DNA of 64,000 bases from Entomomonas asaccharolytica (GTDB taxonomy: Bacteria; Pseudomonadota; Gammaproteobacteria; Pseudomonadales; Pseudomonadaceae), in NCBI RefSeq assembly GCF_016653615.1, contig NZ_CP067393.1:2247673-2311672 (forward strand), read 5' to 3'. Below the pieces are notes generated by a model. It searched no databases. It saw only the letters and a program-made list of their open reading frames with translations, and was not told the DNA's origin. Each line of letters begins with the position of its first letter. Positions within the stretch are counted from its first letter, which is position 1. Below are positions 38,423 through 49,195 of this stretch, one piece after another. A program made the translations under genes and the position numbers.

Positions 38423-38447
38423 AATAGCTAAAAACTACTTAAATATC

Positions 38448-39797
38448 TTACTTAAGTAAGCTTTCACCTTTAGCAATATATTGCTTCATTTCAGCTTCTG
38501 GCACCATACTGCCCCCAGTAACCCAAGCAATATGGGTAGCTTGTTGCAATTGTTTAGGTGTAAATTGCATTCGTTCAATATATTGCTTATCGCACAACAC
38601 ATCATAGATTCCTGTAATACCTGCTGCGGCGGAAGGTTCTATATAAATCTTTTCTTGTTGAGCAAGTAGGGCTAATAAACGGTACATCTCATCATCATCG
38701 ATGGTGAAATATCCATCTAATAAGTGTTGCATTGCTTTGCCGACAAATCCTGAAGGACGACCCACCGCCAAACCATCAGCAGCCGTCAAATTATCAATTC
38801 CGAAATCCTGTACGGAAGTTTGATCATGTAAGCCTGTATAAACACCTAAGAACATGCAAGGTGCATGAGTGGGCTCACTGAAAATACAATGCACTGCATC
38901 ACCAAACTGTGCTTTGAGACCAAAGGCAACCCCACCTGGCCCACCACCCACACCACAAGGGAGGTAGACAAACAACGGATGATCTTGGTCTACTTTTACA
39001 GATAATGCTTGTAATTGCCCAGCTAAACGATAGGCGGCAACCGCATAGCCTAAGAATAAATTTTTAGAGTTTTCATCATCCACAAAATAGCACATGGGGT
39101 CATTCTCAGCTTCCTTACGGCCTTTAGCAACGGCTTCAGAATAATCAGAATCATATTCAACCACGTTAACACCGTGGGCTCTTAACTTATCCTTTTTCCA
39201 TTGCCGTGCATCTGCTGACATATGCACACTAGCTTTAAAACCTAACTTAGCACTCATAATGCCAATCGATAAACCTAGATTACCTGTTGAGCCAACAGCT
39301 ACTGCATATTGTGAGAAGAAAGCTTTAAATTCTGGATCAGCTAACTTACTGTAATCATCAGTAAGTGCCAACTTACCTGCTTGAATAGCTAACTCTTCAG
39401 CATGTTTTAATACCTCATAGATACCACCACGGGCTTTAATAGAACCGCTAATGGGTAAATGGCTATCCAGCTTTAACCATAAATTTCCTACAGAGGTCGC
39501 CTGATAATGTTTATCTAGCGCTTGTTGATAATCAGGCACTGCTACTAAGGGAGATTCTAAAATACCTAATTGATTTCTAGTTTCAGGAAAAACTTTAGCT
39601 AAATAAGGGCTAAAGCGTTTTAATCTAGCCGCAGCATCCTTAATATCTTCAACCGTCAGGCCAACCTCTGGTAATGCCTCCGATGTTTTTTTAACAGCAG
39701 GATTAAACCAAGTCGCTTCACGTAATTTCACTAAATCTTCGATCAATGGGTAATCTTTGTACCATTGTTCTAATGTCTTGCCATGAATTTCTTTCAT
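38448..39797 (-). CDS. dsdA: D-serine ammonia-lyase DsdA
   Basis: A 449-residue PLP enzyme that converts D-serine to pyruvate and ammonia. The PLP lysine is K121 in [12 protein letters not shown], and the glycine-rich phosphate loop is [11 protein letters not shown]. coli DsdA is 442. A frame from a TTG at 39809 exists, but GGGGGA is 4 nt before the ATG at 39797. dsdX ends 13 nt upstream, so dsdX-dsdA form an operon that imports and degrades D-serine. Ends at the terminator at 38393. Confidence 0.96.
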   Translation of the reverse strand: MKEIHGKTLEQWYKDYPLIEDLVKLREATWFNPAVKKTSEALPEVGLTVEDIKDAAARLKRFSPYLAKVFPETRNQLGILESPLVAVPDYQQALDKHYQATSVGNLWLKLDSHLPISGSIKARGGIYEVLKHAEELAIQAGKLALTDDYSKLADPEFKAFFSQYAVAVGSTGNLGLSIGIMSAKLGFKASVHMSADARQWKKDKLRAHGVNVVEYDSDYSEAVAKGRKEAENDPMCYFVDDENSKNLFLGYAVAAYRLAGQLQALSVKVDQDHPLFVYLPCGVGGGPGGVAFGLKAQFGDAVHCIFSEPTHAPCMFLGVYTGLHDQTSVQDFGIDNLTAADGLAVGRPSGFVGKAMQHLLDGYFTIDDDEMYRLLALLAQQEKIYIEPSAAAGITGIYDVLCDKQYIERMQFTPKQLQQATHIAWVTGGSMVPEAEMKQYIAKGESLLK

Positions 39798-39810
39798 TTT
39801 ATCCCCCAAC

Positions 39811-41151
39811 CTAAAGCACCATATTCAATAACAGTGCACCGCCTAATCCCACAATAGAGGCTAATGTAGTGGATACCGTTAGTCTTTTAATGGTTTCTGT
39901 CATTGATAAACCGAGATATTCTTTAACCAACCAGAAGAAACTATCGGTTACTTGCGTTAAGGCTATAGCACCTGCACCAATAGCAATCGCCATTACCTCT
40001 GGCTTTAATTCAGGGTGACCTGCGAGCATAGGAAATACTATACCTGCCGCGCTAATCATAGCAACCGTAGCCGAACCCACCGCAAAATGTAATAAAGCGG
40101 CAATTAACCACGCCAATACCACAGGGCTAACAGGCAAGGTTGAAAGTGCTTCTTTTAGGCCATTACCAACGCCGCTAACAGCCAACACTTCACTAAATGC
40201 ACCACCTGCACCAATAATCAGTAAAATACCTGCAATGGGTGTAAAACCTTTTTCTGAAATACTCAATAATTCGGTTAAATTAAGGCCTCTGGCTAGACCT
40301 AAACTCCAATAAGCAAAAAATACGGAAATCAATAATGCAGTGATGGGATTACCTAAAAAAGCAATCATTGGCATTAATGCTGAGCCTTCGGCTACCCAAA
40401 TTACTAATAGTGTTTTACCTACCATAATAAGTAGCGGTAATAAAATAGTAAAAAGAGTAATGCCAAAACTAGGTAATTGTTTATTTAAAGAGGCAGTTGT
40501 AGTTGTTGCTGTTTGACTAGCTGCTTCATTATCTAACACATTGCCACAGAAAAACTTAACAAAAAGAGGGCCACCCACAATGGCACAGGGCAAACCCACT
40601 AATAAACCAAATACAATGACTTTACCAACATCTGCACCTAAGGTAGCAGCAATAGACATGGCAGCAGGATGCGGTGGAACAATACAATGCACTGTCATTA
40701 ATGATACAGCTAGTGGCAAACCTACTTTTAACCGCGAAATACCTGCATCTTTTGCCACCACCAGTACTAAGGGTACTAATAACACAAAACCCACTTCCAC
40801 AAACACGGGAATACCTGCAATAAAACCTACTAGCATCATTACCCATGTCGCACGGGATTTACCCAACTTATCCAGTAATGTACTTGCAATACGCTCAGCC
40901 CCACCAGAGACTTCTAACATCTTGCCTAAAATAGCGCCAAAACCAATGATTAAGGTTAAAAATCCTAATGTACCCCCTACCCCTTTCTCGACCACATTAG
41001 GTATACTATCAATAGGCATCCCTGTTGAAATACCCACAAAAAATGCAGCCAACACTAACGCAATAGAAGCATGTAATTTACATTTCACTATTAGTATGAC
41101 AATCATTGCAATTGCAACAATTAGAATACCAACTAACATAGCAGTTGACAT
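39811..41151 (-). CDS. dsdX: D-serine/gluconate permease DsdX
   Basis: A 446-residue GntP-family symporter with about 12 to 14 membrane helices; E. coli DsdX is 445. Family stretches include [19 protein letters not shown] and [14 protein letters not shown] longer frame begins at a TTG at 41175, but the ATG at 41151 has GGGG just upstream and gives the exact family length. Directly upstream of dsdA and downstream of a DsdC-like regulator, which decides DsdX over a gluconate transporter. Confidence 0.92.
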   Translation of the reverse strand: MSTAMLVGILIVAIAMIVILIVKCKLHASIALVLAAFFVGISTGMPIDSIPNVVEKGVGGTLGFLTLIIGFGAILGKMLEVSGGAERIASTLLDKLGKSRATWVMMLVGFIAGIPVFVEVGFVLLVPLVLVVAKDAGISRLKVGLPLAVSLMTVHCIVPPHPAAMSIAATLGADVGKVIVFGLLVGLPCAIVGGPLFVKFFCGNVLDNEAASQTATTTTASLNKQLPSFGITLFTILLPLLIMVGKTLLVIWVAEGSALMPMIAFLGNPITALLISVFFAYWSLGLARGLNLTELLSISEKGFTPIAGILLIIGAGGAFSEVLAVSGVGNGLKEALSTLPVSPVVLAWLIAALLHFAVGSATVAMISAAGIVFPMLAGHPELKPEVMAIAIGAGAIALTQVTDSFFWLVKEYLGLSMTETIKRLTVSTTLASIVGLGGALLLNMVL

Positions 41152-41420
41152 AACCCCTTTCCCCCAAGTATTCAATTTTAAGTAATGAGCTAACTAAAAA
41201 TCTTCCACAAAAACATCATACTTACTTAAAAGTTGGGCAACAAAAGATAAATTTGCTGCGCATAATTGAATATTTTTCATCTGTAGACTTATATCATTTT
41301 TTATTAGTATTAAATTAAAGATCGATTAGATGGCTACTTATCTTGCTAGCAAGACAGGTAGGTTGAACCTTGCTACTTTTTAAAACGCAAAAGATTAATC
41401 TATAGCAGACATTATTGTAG
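41152..41420. other. Control region between dsdC and dsdX
   Basis: A 269-bp gap on the minus-strand side. It must hold the dsdXA promoter and DsdC sites; a palindrome CTTGCTAGCAAG is seen near 41343. No gene. Confidence 0.45.
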
Positions 41421-42425
41421 TTAAAAACAATTGCTATGCTCTTTATCGCTTTGCACACCTTGTTGTTTGATCCAATCTAAAAACACCCTTAATTTGGGGG
41501 GAATATGGTGTAGTCTTGGCCAAACAAGATAATAATGAAAATAAGTTTTTAAGGGTGGAATGGCAAAAGGGGTAATGAGCCTTCCTGTTGCTAACCAGTT
41601 ATGCACCAAATGTAAGCGCCCTATAGCAACCCCTGCATGATAAATAGCTGCATAGGCGGCTGATCTTGAACTATCAAAGGTAATGACTGAGCGACTTGTG
41701 GGTAATTCTATTTGCATTTGTTTACACCAAATATGCCATTCAGCGTCCTGTGCCGCAAAATGCCATGCTTTGGCATCGTGTAATAAAGTACAGTTTGCAA
41801 GATTTTCGGGTTGGTTAATTAAATTATACTGCGCCGCATAAGCCTGACTGCACACAGGGAAAATCTCCTCCTCCATAAAGCATTCACTATTAAAACCAGG
41901 GAAATGTCCATTACTATAATAGAGCGCAACATCAATAGCTTGTGATTGAAAATTAGCCTGTTCATTGCCTGTGCGGATATTTAATTGAATAGCTGGATAG
42001 CGTTGGCTAAAATCGACTAAGCGAGGAATAAGCCAATCTTCCGCAACACTAGGATGGGAAAATATATTTAATGAACCTGACAACTCATTACTGCGAATAT
42101 CTTGAATTTCTAGGTTAATTTTGGCAAAACTGTCTTTTAATACGCTATATAAGCGTTCACCTTCATTAGTTAATTTTATTTTACGAGCGAAACGATGAAA
42201 TAATAAAAAGCCTAATTGTTTTTCCAGTTTACTAATACGATGGCTAATTGCGCTGGGTGATAAAAACAAGTATTCAGCAGCTACTTGGAAACTCAGGGAA
42301 CGGGCTGCATAAATAAAAGTTTGTAAATTAATGAGGTATTGATCGTTTAATATAACCTTTTGATTTAACAAGTCCTGATTAAATACATCAAGCTTTGTTT
42401 TATCAACTGAAAAAGGCTCTTTCAT
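41421..42425 (-). CDS. dsdC: LysR-family D-serine regulator DsdC
   Basis: A 334-residue regulator. The HTH region (AAEYLFLSPSAISHRISKLE) and the stretches ELSGSLNIFSHPSVAEDWLI and EEEIFPVCSQAYAAQYN align with E. coli DsdC, which activates dsdXA on D-serine. The N-terminus is about 20 residues longer than in E. coli; no better internal start is seen. Here it is in the same direction as dsdX (E. coli has it divergent), so a transcript from dsdC could read into dsdXA. Confidence 0.88.
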   Translation of the reverse strand: MKEPFSVDKTKLDVFNQDLLNQKVILNDQYLINLQTFIYAARSLSFQVAAEYLFLSPSAISHRISKLEKQLGFLLFHRFARKIKLTNEGERLYSVLKDSFAKINLEIQDIRSNELSGSLNIFSHPSVAEDWLIPRLVDFSQRYPAIQLNIRTGNEQANFQSQAIDVALYYSNGHFPGFNSECFMEEEIFPVCSQAYAAQYNLINQPENLANCTLLHDAKAWHFAAQDAEWHIWCKQMQIELPTSRSVITFDSSRSAAYAAIYHAGVAIGRLHLVHNWLATGRLITPFAIPPLKTYFHYYLVWPRLHHIPPKLRVFLDWIKQQGVQSDKEHSNCF

Positions 42426-42536
42426 ATTTCTGCCAACCTACTTCTTAAAGGAGACTTGTTAAACTAACCATGACTCAATATACAACTTAATTAAATACTT
42501 ATTATTGTTTTATAACATTAAATTTATCAAACCCAT

Positions 42537-42567
42537 AAAAAAATCCCCAGACAATGCTGGGGATTTT
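42537..42567 (-). terminator. typA terminator, copy 3 of the recurring type
   Basis: AAAATCCCCAG / CTGGGGATTTTT stem with a 6-nt loop, 18 nt after the typA stop. Confidence 0.92.
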
Positions 42568-42584
42568 TATTTACTAAACGAGCT

Positions 42585-44402
42585 TTAGTCTTTGCTACGC
42601 TCTGCACGTTTACGATCATTCTCATCAAGAATTTTCTTACGTAAACGAATAGATTTAGGCGTTACTTCCACTAATTCATCATCATCAATAAACTCTAGCG
42701 CTTGCTCTAAAGTAAACTTGATAGGCGGTACTAATTGAATGGTCTCATCATTACCTGAAGCACGCATATTATCTAGTTTTTTACCTTTAGTAGGGTTAAC
42801 AACAAGGTCATTACCACGGGAGTGAATACCCACGATCATACCTTCATAGCACTCCATACCTGGTTCAACAAATAAGCGACCACGGTCTTGTAAAGTAGTT
42901 AATGAATAGGCCAAGATTTTACCTGCTGCCATCGCCACTAATACACCACTTTGACGGTGTTCAACATCACCCTCTTTCATTTTGCCATAATGGCTGAAAG
43001 TACTGGTTAAAATACCTGTACCAGAGGTCATGGTTAAGAATTGGTTACGGAAGCCAATTAAACCACGAGAAGGCACAGTATATTCTAAACGAACACGACC
43101 TTTGCCATCTGGAATCATATTAGTGAGATCACCTTTACGTAATCCCATTTGTTCCATGATAGCCCCTTGATGTTGTTCTTCAAGGTCAATGGTTACATTC
43201 TCGTAAGGTTCTTGTTTTTCACCATCCACTTCTTTAATAATCACTTCTGGACGAGATACGCCCAACTCAAAACCTTCACGACGCATGCTTTCAATTAATA
43301 CAGAAAGATGTAACTCACCACGACCTGACACTTTAAATTTCTCAGCAGAGTCACCTTCTTCCACACGTAAAGCAACGTTATGTAATAACTCTTTTTCTAA
43401 ACGTTCTTTGATATTACGGCTGGTAACAAACTTACCTTCTTTACCTGCAAAAGGTGAATCGTTAACTTGGAAAGTCATGCTTACCGTAGGCTCATCCACT
43501 GTTAACGCTGGCATTGCTTCAACATTTTGTGGATCACATAAAGTATCAGAAATAAACAGTTGATCAAAACCATTGATACAAACAATATCACCTGCTTGCG
43601 CTTCTTCCACATCCACACGGTGTAAACCATGATAACCCATGATTTTTAAGATACGACCATTACGTTTCTTACCATTCATATCAATAGCAACAACAGGCGA
43701 GTTAGCCTTGATCTTACCACGGGCAATACGTCCAATACCGATTACGCCTAAATAGCTGCTGTAATCCAAAGCAGAAATTTGCATTTGGAATGAACCATTC
43801 ACATCCACGTCAGGGGTAGGTACGCGATCAACAATAGTTTGGAATAATGGCGTTAAATCTTCGGCCATTTCACTAGGATCAAAGCCAGCAATACCATTTA
43901 AAGCACTGGCATATACGATAGGGAAATCTAACTGTTCTTCAGTAGCCCCTAAGTTATCAAATAAATCAAATACTTGGTCAATTACCCAATCAGGACGTGC
44001 ACCTGGACGGTCTACTTTATTCACTACAACAATAGGTCTTAAACCAGCTTGGAAAGCTTTTTGCGTTACAAAGCGAGTTTGTGGCATTGGGCCATCTACC
44101 GCATCTACTAATAGTAGCACAGAGTCTACCATCGACATTACACGCTCTACTTCACCACCAAAATCAGCATGGCCGGGGGTATCTACGATATTAATGTTAT
44201 AGCCGTTCCAACTAATCGCTGTGTTTTTCGCAAGAATAGTAATACCACGTTCTTTTTCTTGATCATTACTATCCATTACACGTTCAGAATCTAATTCTTT
44301 ACGCTCTAATGTGCCCGACTGTCTTAATAATTTATCAACAATGGTAGTTTTTCCATGGTCAACGTGGGCAATAATAGCAATGTTGCGTAAGTTCTCAATC
44401 AC
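42585..44402 (-). CDS. typA: Translational GTPase TypA/BipA
   Basis: A 605-residue ribosome-associated GTPase needed for assembly and stress adaptation. G1 AHVDHGKTT is at the N-terminus, DTPGHADFGGE is G3, and VNKVDRPGA is G4. The C-terminus ends with the EF-G-like domain and the BipA-specific tail. It starts with GTG. Neighbour of thiI, as in Pseudomonas (typA-thiI-glnA), though glnA is absent. Confidence 0.97.
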   Translation of the reverse strand: MIENLRNIAIIAHVDHGKTTIVDKLLRQSGTLERKELDSERVMDSNDQEKERGITILAKNTAISWNGYNINIVDTPGHADFGGEVERVMSMVDSVLLLVDAVDGPMPQTRFVTQKAFQAGLRPIVVVNKVDRPGARPDWVIDQVFDLFDNLGATEEQLDFPIVYASALNGIAGFDPSEMAEDLTPLFQTIVDRVPTPDVDVNGSFQMQISALDYSSYLGVIGIGRIARGKIKANSPVVAIDMNGKKRNGRILKIMGYHGLHRVDVEEAQAGDIVCINGFDQLFISDTLCDPQNVEAMPALTVDEPTVSMTFQVNDSPFAGKEGKFVTSRNIKERLEKELLHNVALRVEEGDSAEKFKVSGRGELHLSVLIESMRREGFELGVSRPEVIIKEVDGEKQEPYENVTIDLEEQHQGAIMEQMGLRKGDLTNMIPDGKGRVRLEYTVPSRGLIGFRNQFLTMTSGTGILTSTFSHYGKMKEGDVEHRQSGVLVAMAAGKILAYSLTTLQDRGRLFVEPGMECYEGMIVGIHSRGNDLVVNPTKGKKLDNMRASGNDETIQLVPPIKFTLEQALEFIDDDELVEVTPKSIRLRKKILDENDRKRAERSKD

Positions 44403-44515
44403 AATAAAATCTCAAATAAAAATAAATAAAATAAGTTGTTAGGTAATGCTGTAAGGGTTAACAATTTGCATCGGGTGGGTGGTGACGATCACTACTGGCA
44501 AAATGCATAGAGTAT

Positions 44516-45967
44516 TTAAGGACGATATACACGCACATTAACATGCCCCTCACTTAGTAAATGGTGGGCATGTAATCGGCTCATAACACCTTTATCACAA
44601 TAGAGTAAATACTGGCGATTTTCGTCTAATTTGCTAAATTGTTGGTTAATAGCATAGAAAGGTATCTGTTTAACTTCAATCCCTTCTACCACTAATGGCT
44701 GATCTTCTGCCTGATCTGGATGGCGGATATCTATTACTATTTGGCCTGCAAGCACTTCTGCTACTTGCTCGACATTAATATCCTTATCCAACTCCTGCAT
44801 AATTTGATCAACCGTCACCCATTTAGCTTGGGCAACGGCTTCATCTAATAGGGCAAAATCAAAACGCTGTTCTTCTCTTTCAATACGTTCTGGTTTAGCA
44901 CGGGTAGTAGGATTAACTGAAATAACACCACAGTACTCTGGCATATGGCGCGCATATTCAGCCGTACCAATTTGTTCTGCTGTGGCAATAATATCTTCTT
45001 TATGGCTAGCCACTAGAGGGCGAATAACTAACATATCCGTTGCCTGATTAATCACGGTTAAATTAGTTAAGGTTTGACTTGATACTTGAGAAATAGCTTC
45101 GCCAGTTACCAAGGCAGTTAACTCATAACGCTTAGCAAGTTGTGTGGCGGCACGTAACATCATCCGTTTCAAAATAACACCCATTTGGCTGTTATCTACT
45201 TTGGTAAGAATTTCACCCACTACTTGTTCAAAGGGCACACTGATAAACATCACCCGCTGTGAACTGGCATATTTATCCCATAAGAAATGAGCCACTTCCA
45301 TAACGCCTAATTCATGAGCACGACCACCTAAATTAAAAAAGCAAAAATGCGGCATTAATCCACGACGGATCATTTGATAAGCGGCTACTGTAGAGTCATA
45401 ACCACCTGACATCAGCACCAATACTTGATCTAAAGAGGCCAATGGATAACCGCCTAAACCTTTATAAGCATGCTCAACTAAATAAACATGTTGATCACGA
45501 ATTTCTAGACGTACTTCAACCTCTGGCTGAGTCAGTGAAACACCTTTAGGGGCGCAATCCTTTATTAAGCCAGCACCCACTTCTCGCTCTATTTGAACGG
45601 AGGTAAAACTATGTTTACCTGCTCTTTTACAACGAACACAGAATGTTTTACCCTTTATTTGCTCAGCAAAATGATATTTACATTTTTCTAATACATCAGC
45701 AATATCCACTAAGGGATATTCAACCACTTGTAAAAAAGAACCAATACCAGGAATACAGCTTAATTTTTCAATTAATTGTGCCTTGCTAGCTGGATCAGTC
45801 AAGGTTGTATTAACTTCGATATTATCCCATTTACTAGCAACACGAATATGCGGATCCAGTTTCTTTAAAACTGAACGTATATTTTTGGTCAATTGATTAA
45901 CAAATTGCTTACGTACTGGAGTACTTTTTATCGTAATCTCAGCAAAGTACTTAATAATAAATTTCAT
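44516..45967 (-). CDS. thiI: tRNA 4-thiouridine synthase ThiI
   Basis: A 483-residue enzyme for 4-thiouridine in tRNA and for thiamine sulfur transfer. N-terminal ferredoxin-like and THUMP domains (about 1-165) are followed by the PP-loop SGGYDS (S187-S192), and a C-terminal rhodanese domain with C457 in [10 protein letters not shown], equivalent to E. coli C456. The length matches E. coli (482). 113 nt separate it from typA. Confidence 0.97.
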   Translation of the reverse strand: MKFIIKYFAEITIKSTPVRKQFVNQLTKNIRSVLKKLDPHIRVASKWDNIEVNTTLTDPASKAQLIEKLSCIPGIGSFLQVVEYPLVDIADVLEKCKYHFAEQIKGKTFCVRCKRAGKHSFTSVQIEREVGAGLIKDCAPKGVSLTQPEVEVRLEIRDQHVYLVEHAYKGLGGYPLASLDQVLVLMSGGYDSTVAAYQMIRRGLMPHFCFFNLGGRAHELGVMEVAHFLWDKYASSQRVMFISVPFEQVVGEILTKVDNSQMGVILKRMMLRAATQLAKRYELTALVTGEAISQVSSQTLTNLTVINQATDMLVIRPLVASHKEDIIATAEQIGTAEYARHMPEYCGVISVNPTTRAKPERIEREEQRFDFALLDEAVAQAKWVTVDQIMQELDKDINVEQVAEVLAGQIVIDIRHPDQAEDQPLVVEGIEVKQIPFYAINQQFSKLDENRQYLLYCDKGVMSRLHAHHLLSEGHVNVRVYRP

Positions 45968-46102
45968 GGAAATATGATCGAAGCAGGGTACACTGAAAAA
46001 TAAAGTAGCAAATTATAGCAAAACTTCCCCAGCTATACACGATCTTAATTTAAGGAATAAGGTACAATATTGATAATTTGAATATAACTAGAGGAATTTT
46101 CA

Positions 46103-46498
46103 ATGATTCGCAAAAGTATTTTAATTGCTAGCTTGGCTATACCCTTTATGGTGAATGCTGCTTCTTTAAAAGACTACAATTTACATCAAACCCTTCAAAC
46201 AGTAGCTAAAAAAAGTAGTGAAGGTATACCCCGTAAAATTAATGATGACCTAATAGATAGAGGTTATAGCGTACAGGATAATACCCTTATTAATCGTATT
46301 GAAGTGTCTGATAAACAAGCAGAAGAAATGCGTAAATTCCCTGGTACTGTAAGAAACCAATTAGCAGAAAGTGTTTGTAAAAATCAAGGCTACCGTGATT
46401 TATTACAACGTGGCGCTATTTTAAGCTATCAATTTACTGAAAAAGGCAATAAACCTATTGCTGAAGAATTATTTTTCGCTTCTGATTGTGGCTTATAA
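46103..46498 (+). CDS. Secreted/periplasmic protein of unknown function
   Basis: A 131-residue protein with a signal peptide (MIRKSILIASLAIPFMVNA, cleavage after VNA). The mature domain is mixed, with a cysteine pair (SVCKNQG and SDCGL) that may form a disulfide. GAGGAA precedes the ATG by 8 nt. Similar small exported proteins with a helix-strand-rich fold of about 110 residues are seen in Pseudomonas and Legionella, but no function is assigned. Confidence 0.7.
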   Translation: MIRKSILIASLAIPFMVNAASLKDYNLHQTLQTVAKKSSEGIPRKINDDLIDRGYSVQDNTLINRIEVSDKQAEEMRKFPGTVRNQLAESVCKNQGYRDLLQRGAILSYQFTEKGNKPIAEELFFASDCGL

Positions 46499-46501
46499 TT
46501 G

Positions 46502-46813
46502 TTAAAAATCAGCTAATTGCCAAACGTCATAAGCTGGTGTTTCATAAGGATGCGCTGCTTTTAAAGCAGCCACTGCCTTAGCAATTAACTCATCAGCCAC
46601 GACTAACTCCACCCGCCACTCTGCTACATATTCTAAACTATTGGCTTTACCAATAAAGGGATTACTAGCCTGCAATGGCTTAAACTGCCCCTCCCCTAGT
46701 ACTTGCCAACAGCATTCTGCATAATCTCCTATCTGCCCTGCTCCCGTAGCAAACACTGCTTGCTTAACTGGCTGTAAATGACTATCAGGCACATAAAAAC
46801 ATAATTTATACAT
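46502..46813 (-). CDS. YqfO/NIF3-like small protein
   Basis: A 103-residue stand-alone relative of the PII-like insert of NIF3-family proteins: FYVPDSHLQPVKQAVFATGA, GNYxECC-like IGDYAECCW and AAHPYETPAYDVWQL match. Function unknown, probably a small-molecule sensor. A frame from a TTG at 46825 is possible, but the ATG at 46813 has GGAGGGG upstream. Ends 3 nt from the convergent gene. Confidence 0.87.
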   Translation of the reverse strand: MYKLCFYVPDSHLQPVKQAVFATGAGQIGDYAECCWQVLGEGQFKPLQASNPFIGKANSLEYVAEWRVELVVADELIAKAVAALKAAHPYETPAYDVWQLADF

Positions 46814-46976
46814 CACCCCTCCCAACTCACATGATAACTATAAAATGAATAGTATATTATGCAAAATAACCTGCTGTGTTAAAAAGGATTAACTACATAG
46901 CAAAAAACTTTTATGATGATGATTGAACGATAAAAAGCGTATAATCAAGCCATATATTGAATAAGGGAGAGTGACC

Positions 46977-47462
46977 ATGCTTACCCAACGACCTGTGCAA
47001 GCTGATGACTTAGCAATTATTTGCCAGTTTCCACAAACAGCAGAAGAATTATTTTTCTTTTATCCTAGTGCTGAATACCCATTAACGGTTGAACAATTAA
47101 CCTTAGCTATTGAGCAACGTACTCATCCAACTGTAATAGTAAAAGATCGAGAAATAGCAGGCTTTGCCAATTTTTACCAATGGCAAGCTGGCGGTTGCTG
47201 CAAAATTGGCAATGTAATTATAAATCCAAAATTACGTGGTCAAGGCATTGCTAAATTTCTTATTAAAGCGATGATACGTAAGGCGCGCGAACATTACCAA
47301 GCAAACCAAGTTGAGGTTGCTTGTTTCAATGACAATACGGCGGCGCTGTTACTTTATAAGCAATTAGGTTTTACACCTGTTGATATTGAGCAACGCGAAA
47401 ATAAACAAGGCAAGAAAGTAGCACTTATTCACCTTAGCTATGAACTTATTTATGTGCTTTAA
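46977..47462 (+). CDS. GNAT-family N-acetyltransferase
   Basis: A 161-residue acetyl-CoA-dependent acetyltransferase. The acetyl-CoA loop LRGQGIAKFLI and the later ACFNDNTAALLLYKQLGF are typical. The target is unknown. A GTG at 46971 is too near the AGGGAG site; the ATG at 46977 has 7-nt spacing. Its stop overlaps the stop of the convergent xseA by 4 nt. Confidence 0.9.
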   Translation: MLTQRPVQADDLAIICQFPQTAEELFFFYPSAEYPLTVEQLTLAIEQRTHPTVIVKDREIAGFANFYQWQAGGCCKIGNVIINPKLRGQGIAKFLIKAMIRKAREHYQANQVEVACFNDNTAALLLYKQLGFTPVDIEQRENKQGKKVALIHLSYELIYVL

Positions 47463-48841
47463 TCATCTAACAGCGATAAATTAACGGGATGTTGTTGATT
47501 ATCGATTACCGTTACTTGTAACTCCCCTTTACTGAACTTAACCTTTAGTTTTTGGCCAATGGTAGTTGTCGCTGCATCCTGTACAACTTGTCCTTTTTCG
47601 GTAAGCACAATACTATAACCGCGCTGCAACGTAGCTAACGGACTGATGATTTGCAAAGCTTGTACTTGACTGGCTAGTTGCAACTGCAACTGCTTTAATT
47701 TATCTTGCATGGAACGCTTTAATTGTTGTTGTAGAATAATTATTTGCTGCTGACTACTCTCCAACTGTTTGTTTGGATGTTGTGCTAATAAACGGGTTTC
47801 TAGCTGGGTAAGCTGCTGCCAATAACTCACTAATTGTTGTTTAATATTTCTGACTAAGCGCATTTCCAAATCATCAATACGCTGTGCTTGTTGCTGTAAC
47901 TGGTCACGGGGATGGCGCAACCTTTTAGTAAGTCCCTCAACAGTTATTTGATAACGAGTTAAACGTTCTCTTATGGTACGCTCTAAACGCTGCTGTAATT
48001 GGTTAAGGGTAGCTAACCAATCCTGATGATGAGGTGCTAATAACTCTGCGGCGGCGGAAGGAGTTGGCGCACGCGTATCAGCCACAAAATCGGCTATGGT
48101 TACATCCGTCTCATGACCTACACCACTCACAATAGGGGTTATACAAGCTGCAATAGCGCGCGCTACCGCTTCTTCATTAAAGCTCCATAAGTCCTCTAAA
48201 GAGCCGCCGCCTCTGGCTAGAATAATTGCATCAAAGCCTTGTTTATCTGCCAACTGTAAGGCTTTTATTAGCTGTGGGATGGCTTCTTTACCCTGCACCG
48301 CTGTCGGCACTAATACCAGCTCAACTTGCGGCGCACGACGTTTAAATACACTAACAATATCACGAATCACTGCGCCAGTTGGTGAAGTAACAACCCCTAT
48401 TCGTTTAGGATGTTTTGGTAAAGACTTTTTAATCTCCGCAGCAAATAATCCTTCTTGCTGTAATTTTTTCTGTAATAACTCAAAAGCTAATTTTAATGAA
48501 CCATCACCTGCTGGCTCTAAGCGCTCAACAATCAGTTGATAATCACCACGCCCCTCAAAAATAGAGACTTTACCATAGACTTTTATAGCTACTCCATCAC
48601 GTAACGCTTCCCGTACCCGTAATGCATGTTGGCGAAACAATGCACAACGAATTTGTGCATCTTGATCTTTAAGGGTGAAATAAATATGACCTGAGGCTGG
48701 CTTTGCTAAATTAGAAATTTCACCCACTACCCATACCCCTGCAAACACTTCCTCTAGCATAGAGCGAGCGCAGCGATTTAATTGGGTTACCGTCAATACT
48801 TCTTGATTAACGGATAAGCGATTAAAAGGATCAATAGCCAT
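47459..48841 (-). CDS. xseA: Exodeoxyribonuclease VII large subunit
   Basis: A 460-residue subunit with the N-terminal OB-fold (ISNLAKPASGHIYFTLKD) and catalytic core (GVVTSPTGAVIRDI, LARGGGSLEDLWSFN, GVGHETDVTIADFVADTRAPTPSAAAE), then a long coiled coil. With XseB it digests single-stranded DNA. XseB is not next to it, as usual. No strong ribosome site before the ATG. Confidence 0.97.
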   Translation of the reverse strand: MAIDPFNRLSVNQEVLTVTQLNRCARSMLEEVFAGVWVVGEISNLAKPASGHIYFTLKDQDAQIRCALFRQHALRVREALRDGVAIKVYGKVSIFEGRGDYQLIVERLEPAGDGSLKLAFELLQKKLQQEGLFAAEIKKSLPKHPKRIGVVTSPTGAVIRDIVSVFKRRAPQVELVLVPTAVQGKEAIPQLIKALQLADKQGFDAIILARGGGSLEDLWSFNEEAVARAIAACITPIVSGVGHETDVTIADFVADTRAPTPSAAAELLAPHHQDWLATLNQLQQRLERTIRERLTRYQITVEGLTKRLRHPRDQLQQQAQRIDDLEMRLVRNIKQQLVSYWQQLTQLETRLLAQHPNKQLESSQQQIIILQQQLKRSMQDKLKQLQLQLASQVQALQIISPLATLQRGYSIVLTEKGQVVQDAATTTIGQKLKVKFSKGELQVTVIDNQQHPVNLSLLDD

Positions 48842-49002
48842 TGATAAATAATAATTAATAAAACAGATACTTGCTAGTCTACTCTAATTGAATAATTAAT
48901 GGTGTACTTTCTGTTAACCAGTAACTATTGTTTACATTATCTAATGATTACTTTTTTATTTAAAAATTAATGCTTGCCAAACAGACTTTTTTTAAGGCAC
49001 AA

Positions 49003-49130
49003 TGCACCCCGTCCTTAGGGGAGTAGTCTCCAGTTTAATTTTTGAACTGGGTTTACATCAACATACTTGATCCTCCTGATCATGGTGTAAACGACCTAGC
49101 GGTTTGACAAGACCTATGGCATAGATAACC
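49003..49130 (+). promoter_or_regulatory. yybP-ykoY manganese riboswitch
   Basis: The signature TTAGGGGAGTAG (49015-49026) is followed by a hairpin AGTT/AACT, then a second arm beginning TTTACATCAACATACTTGA and closing with CATGGTGTAAAC, and ACAAGACC near 49110; these match the two conserved loops that clamp Mn2+ in this class. Downstream, GGGTGGG can pair with CCCACCC (49176-49182) right before the start codon, a likely expression platform. Confidence 0.92.
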
Positions 49131-49195
49131 AGACTTGTTGGGTGGGCTGGTTATATGTGTCATAGTGTAATTGTCCCACCCTTATGGAAAGTCTA

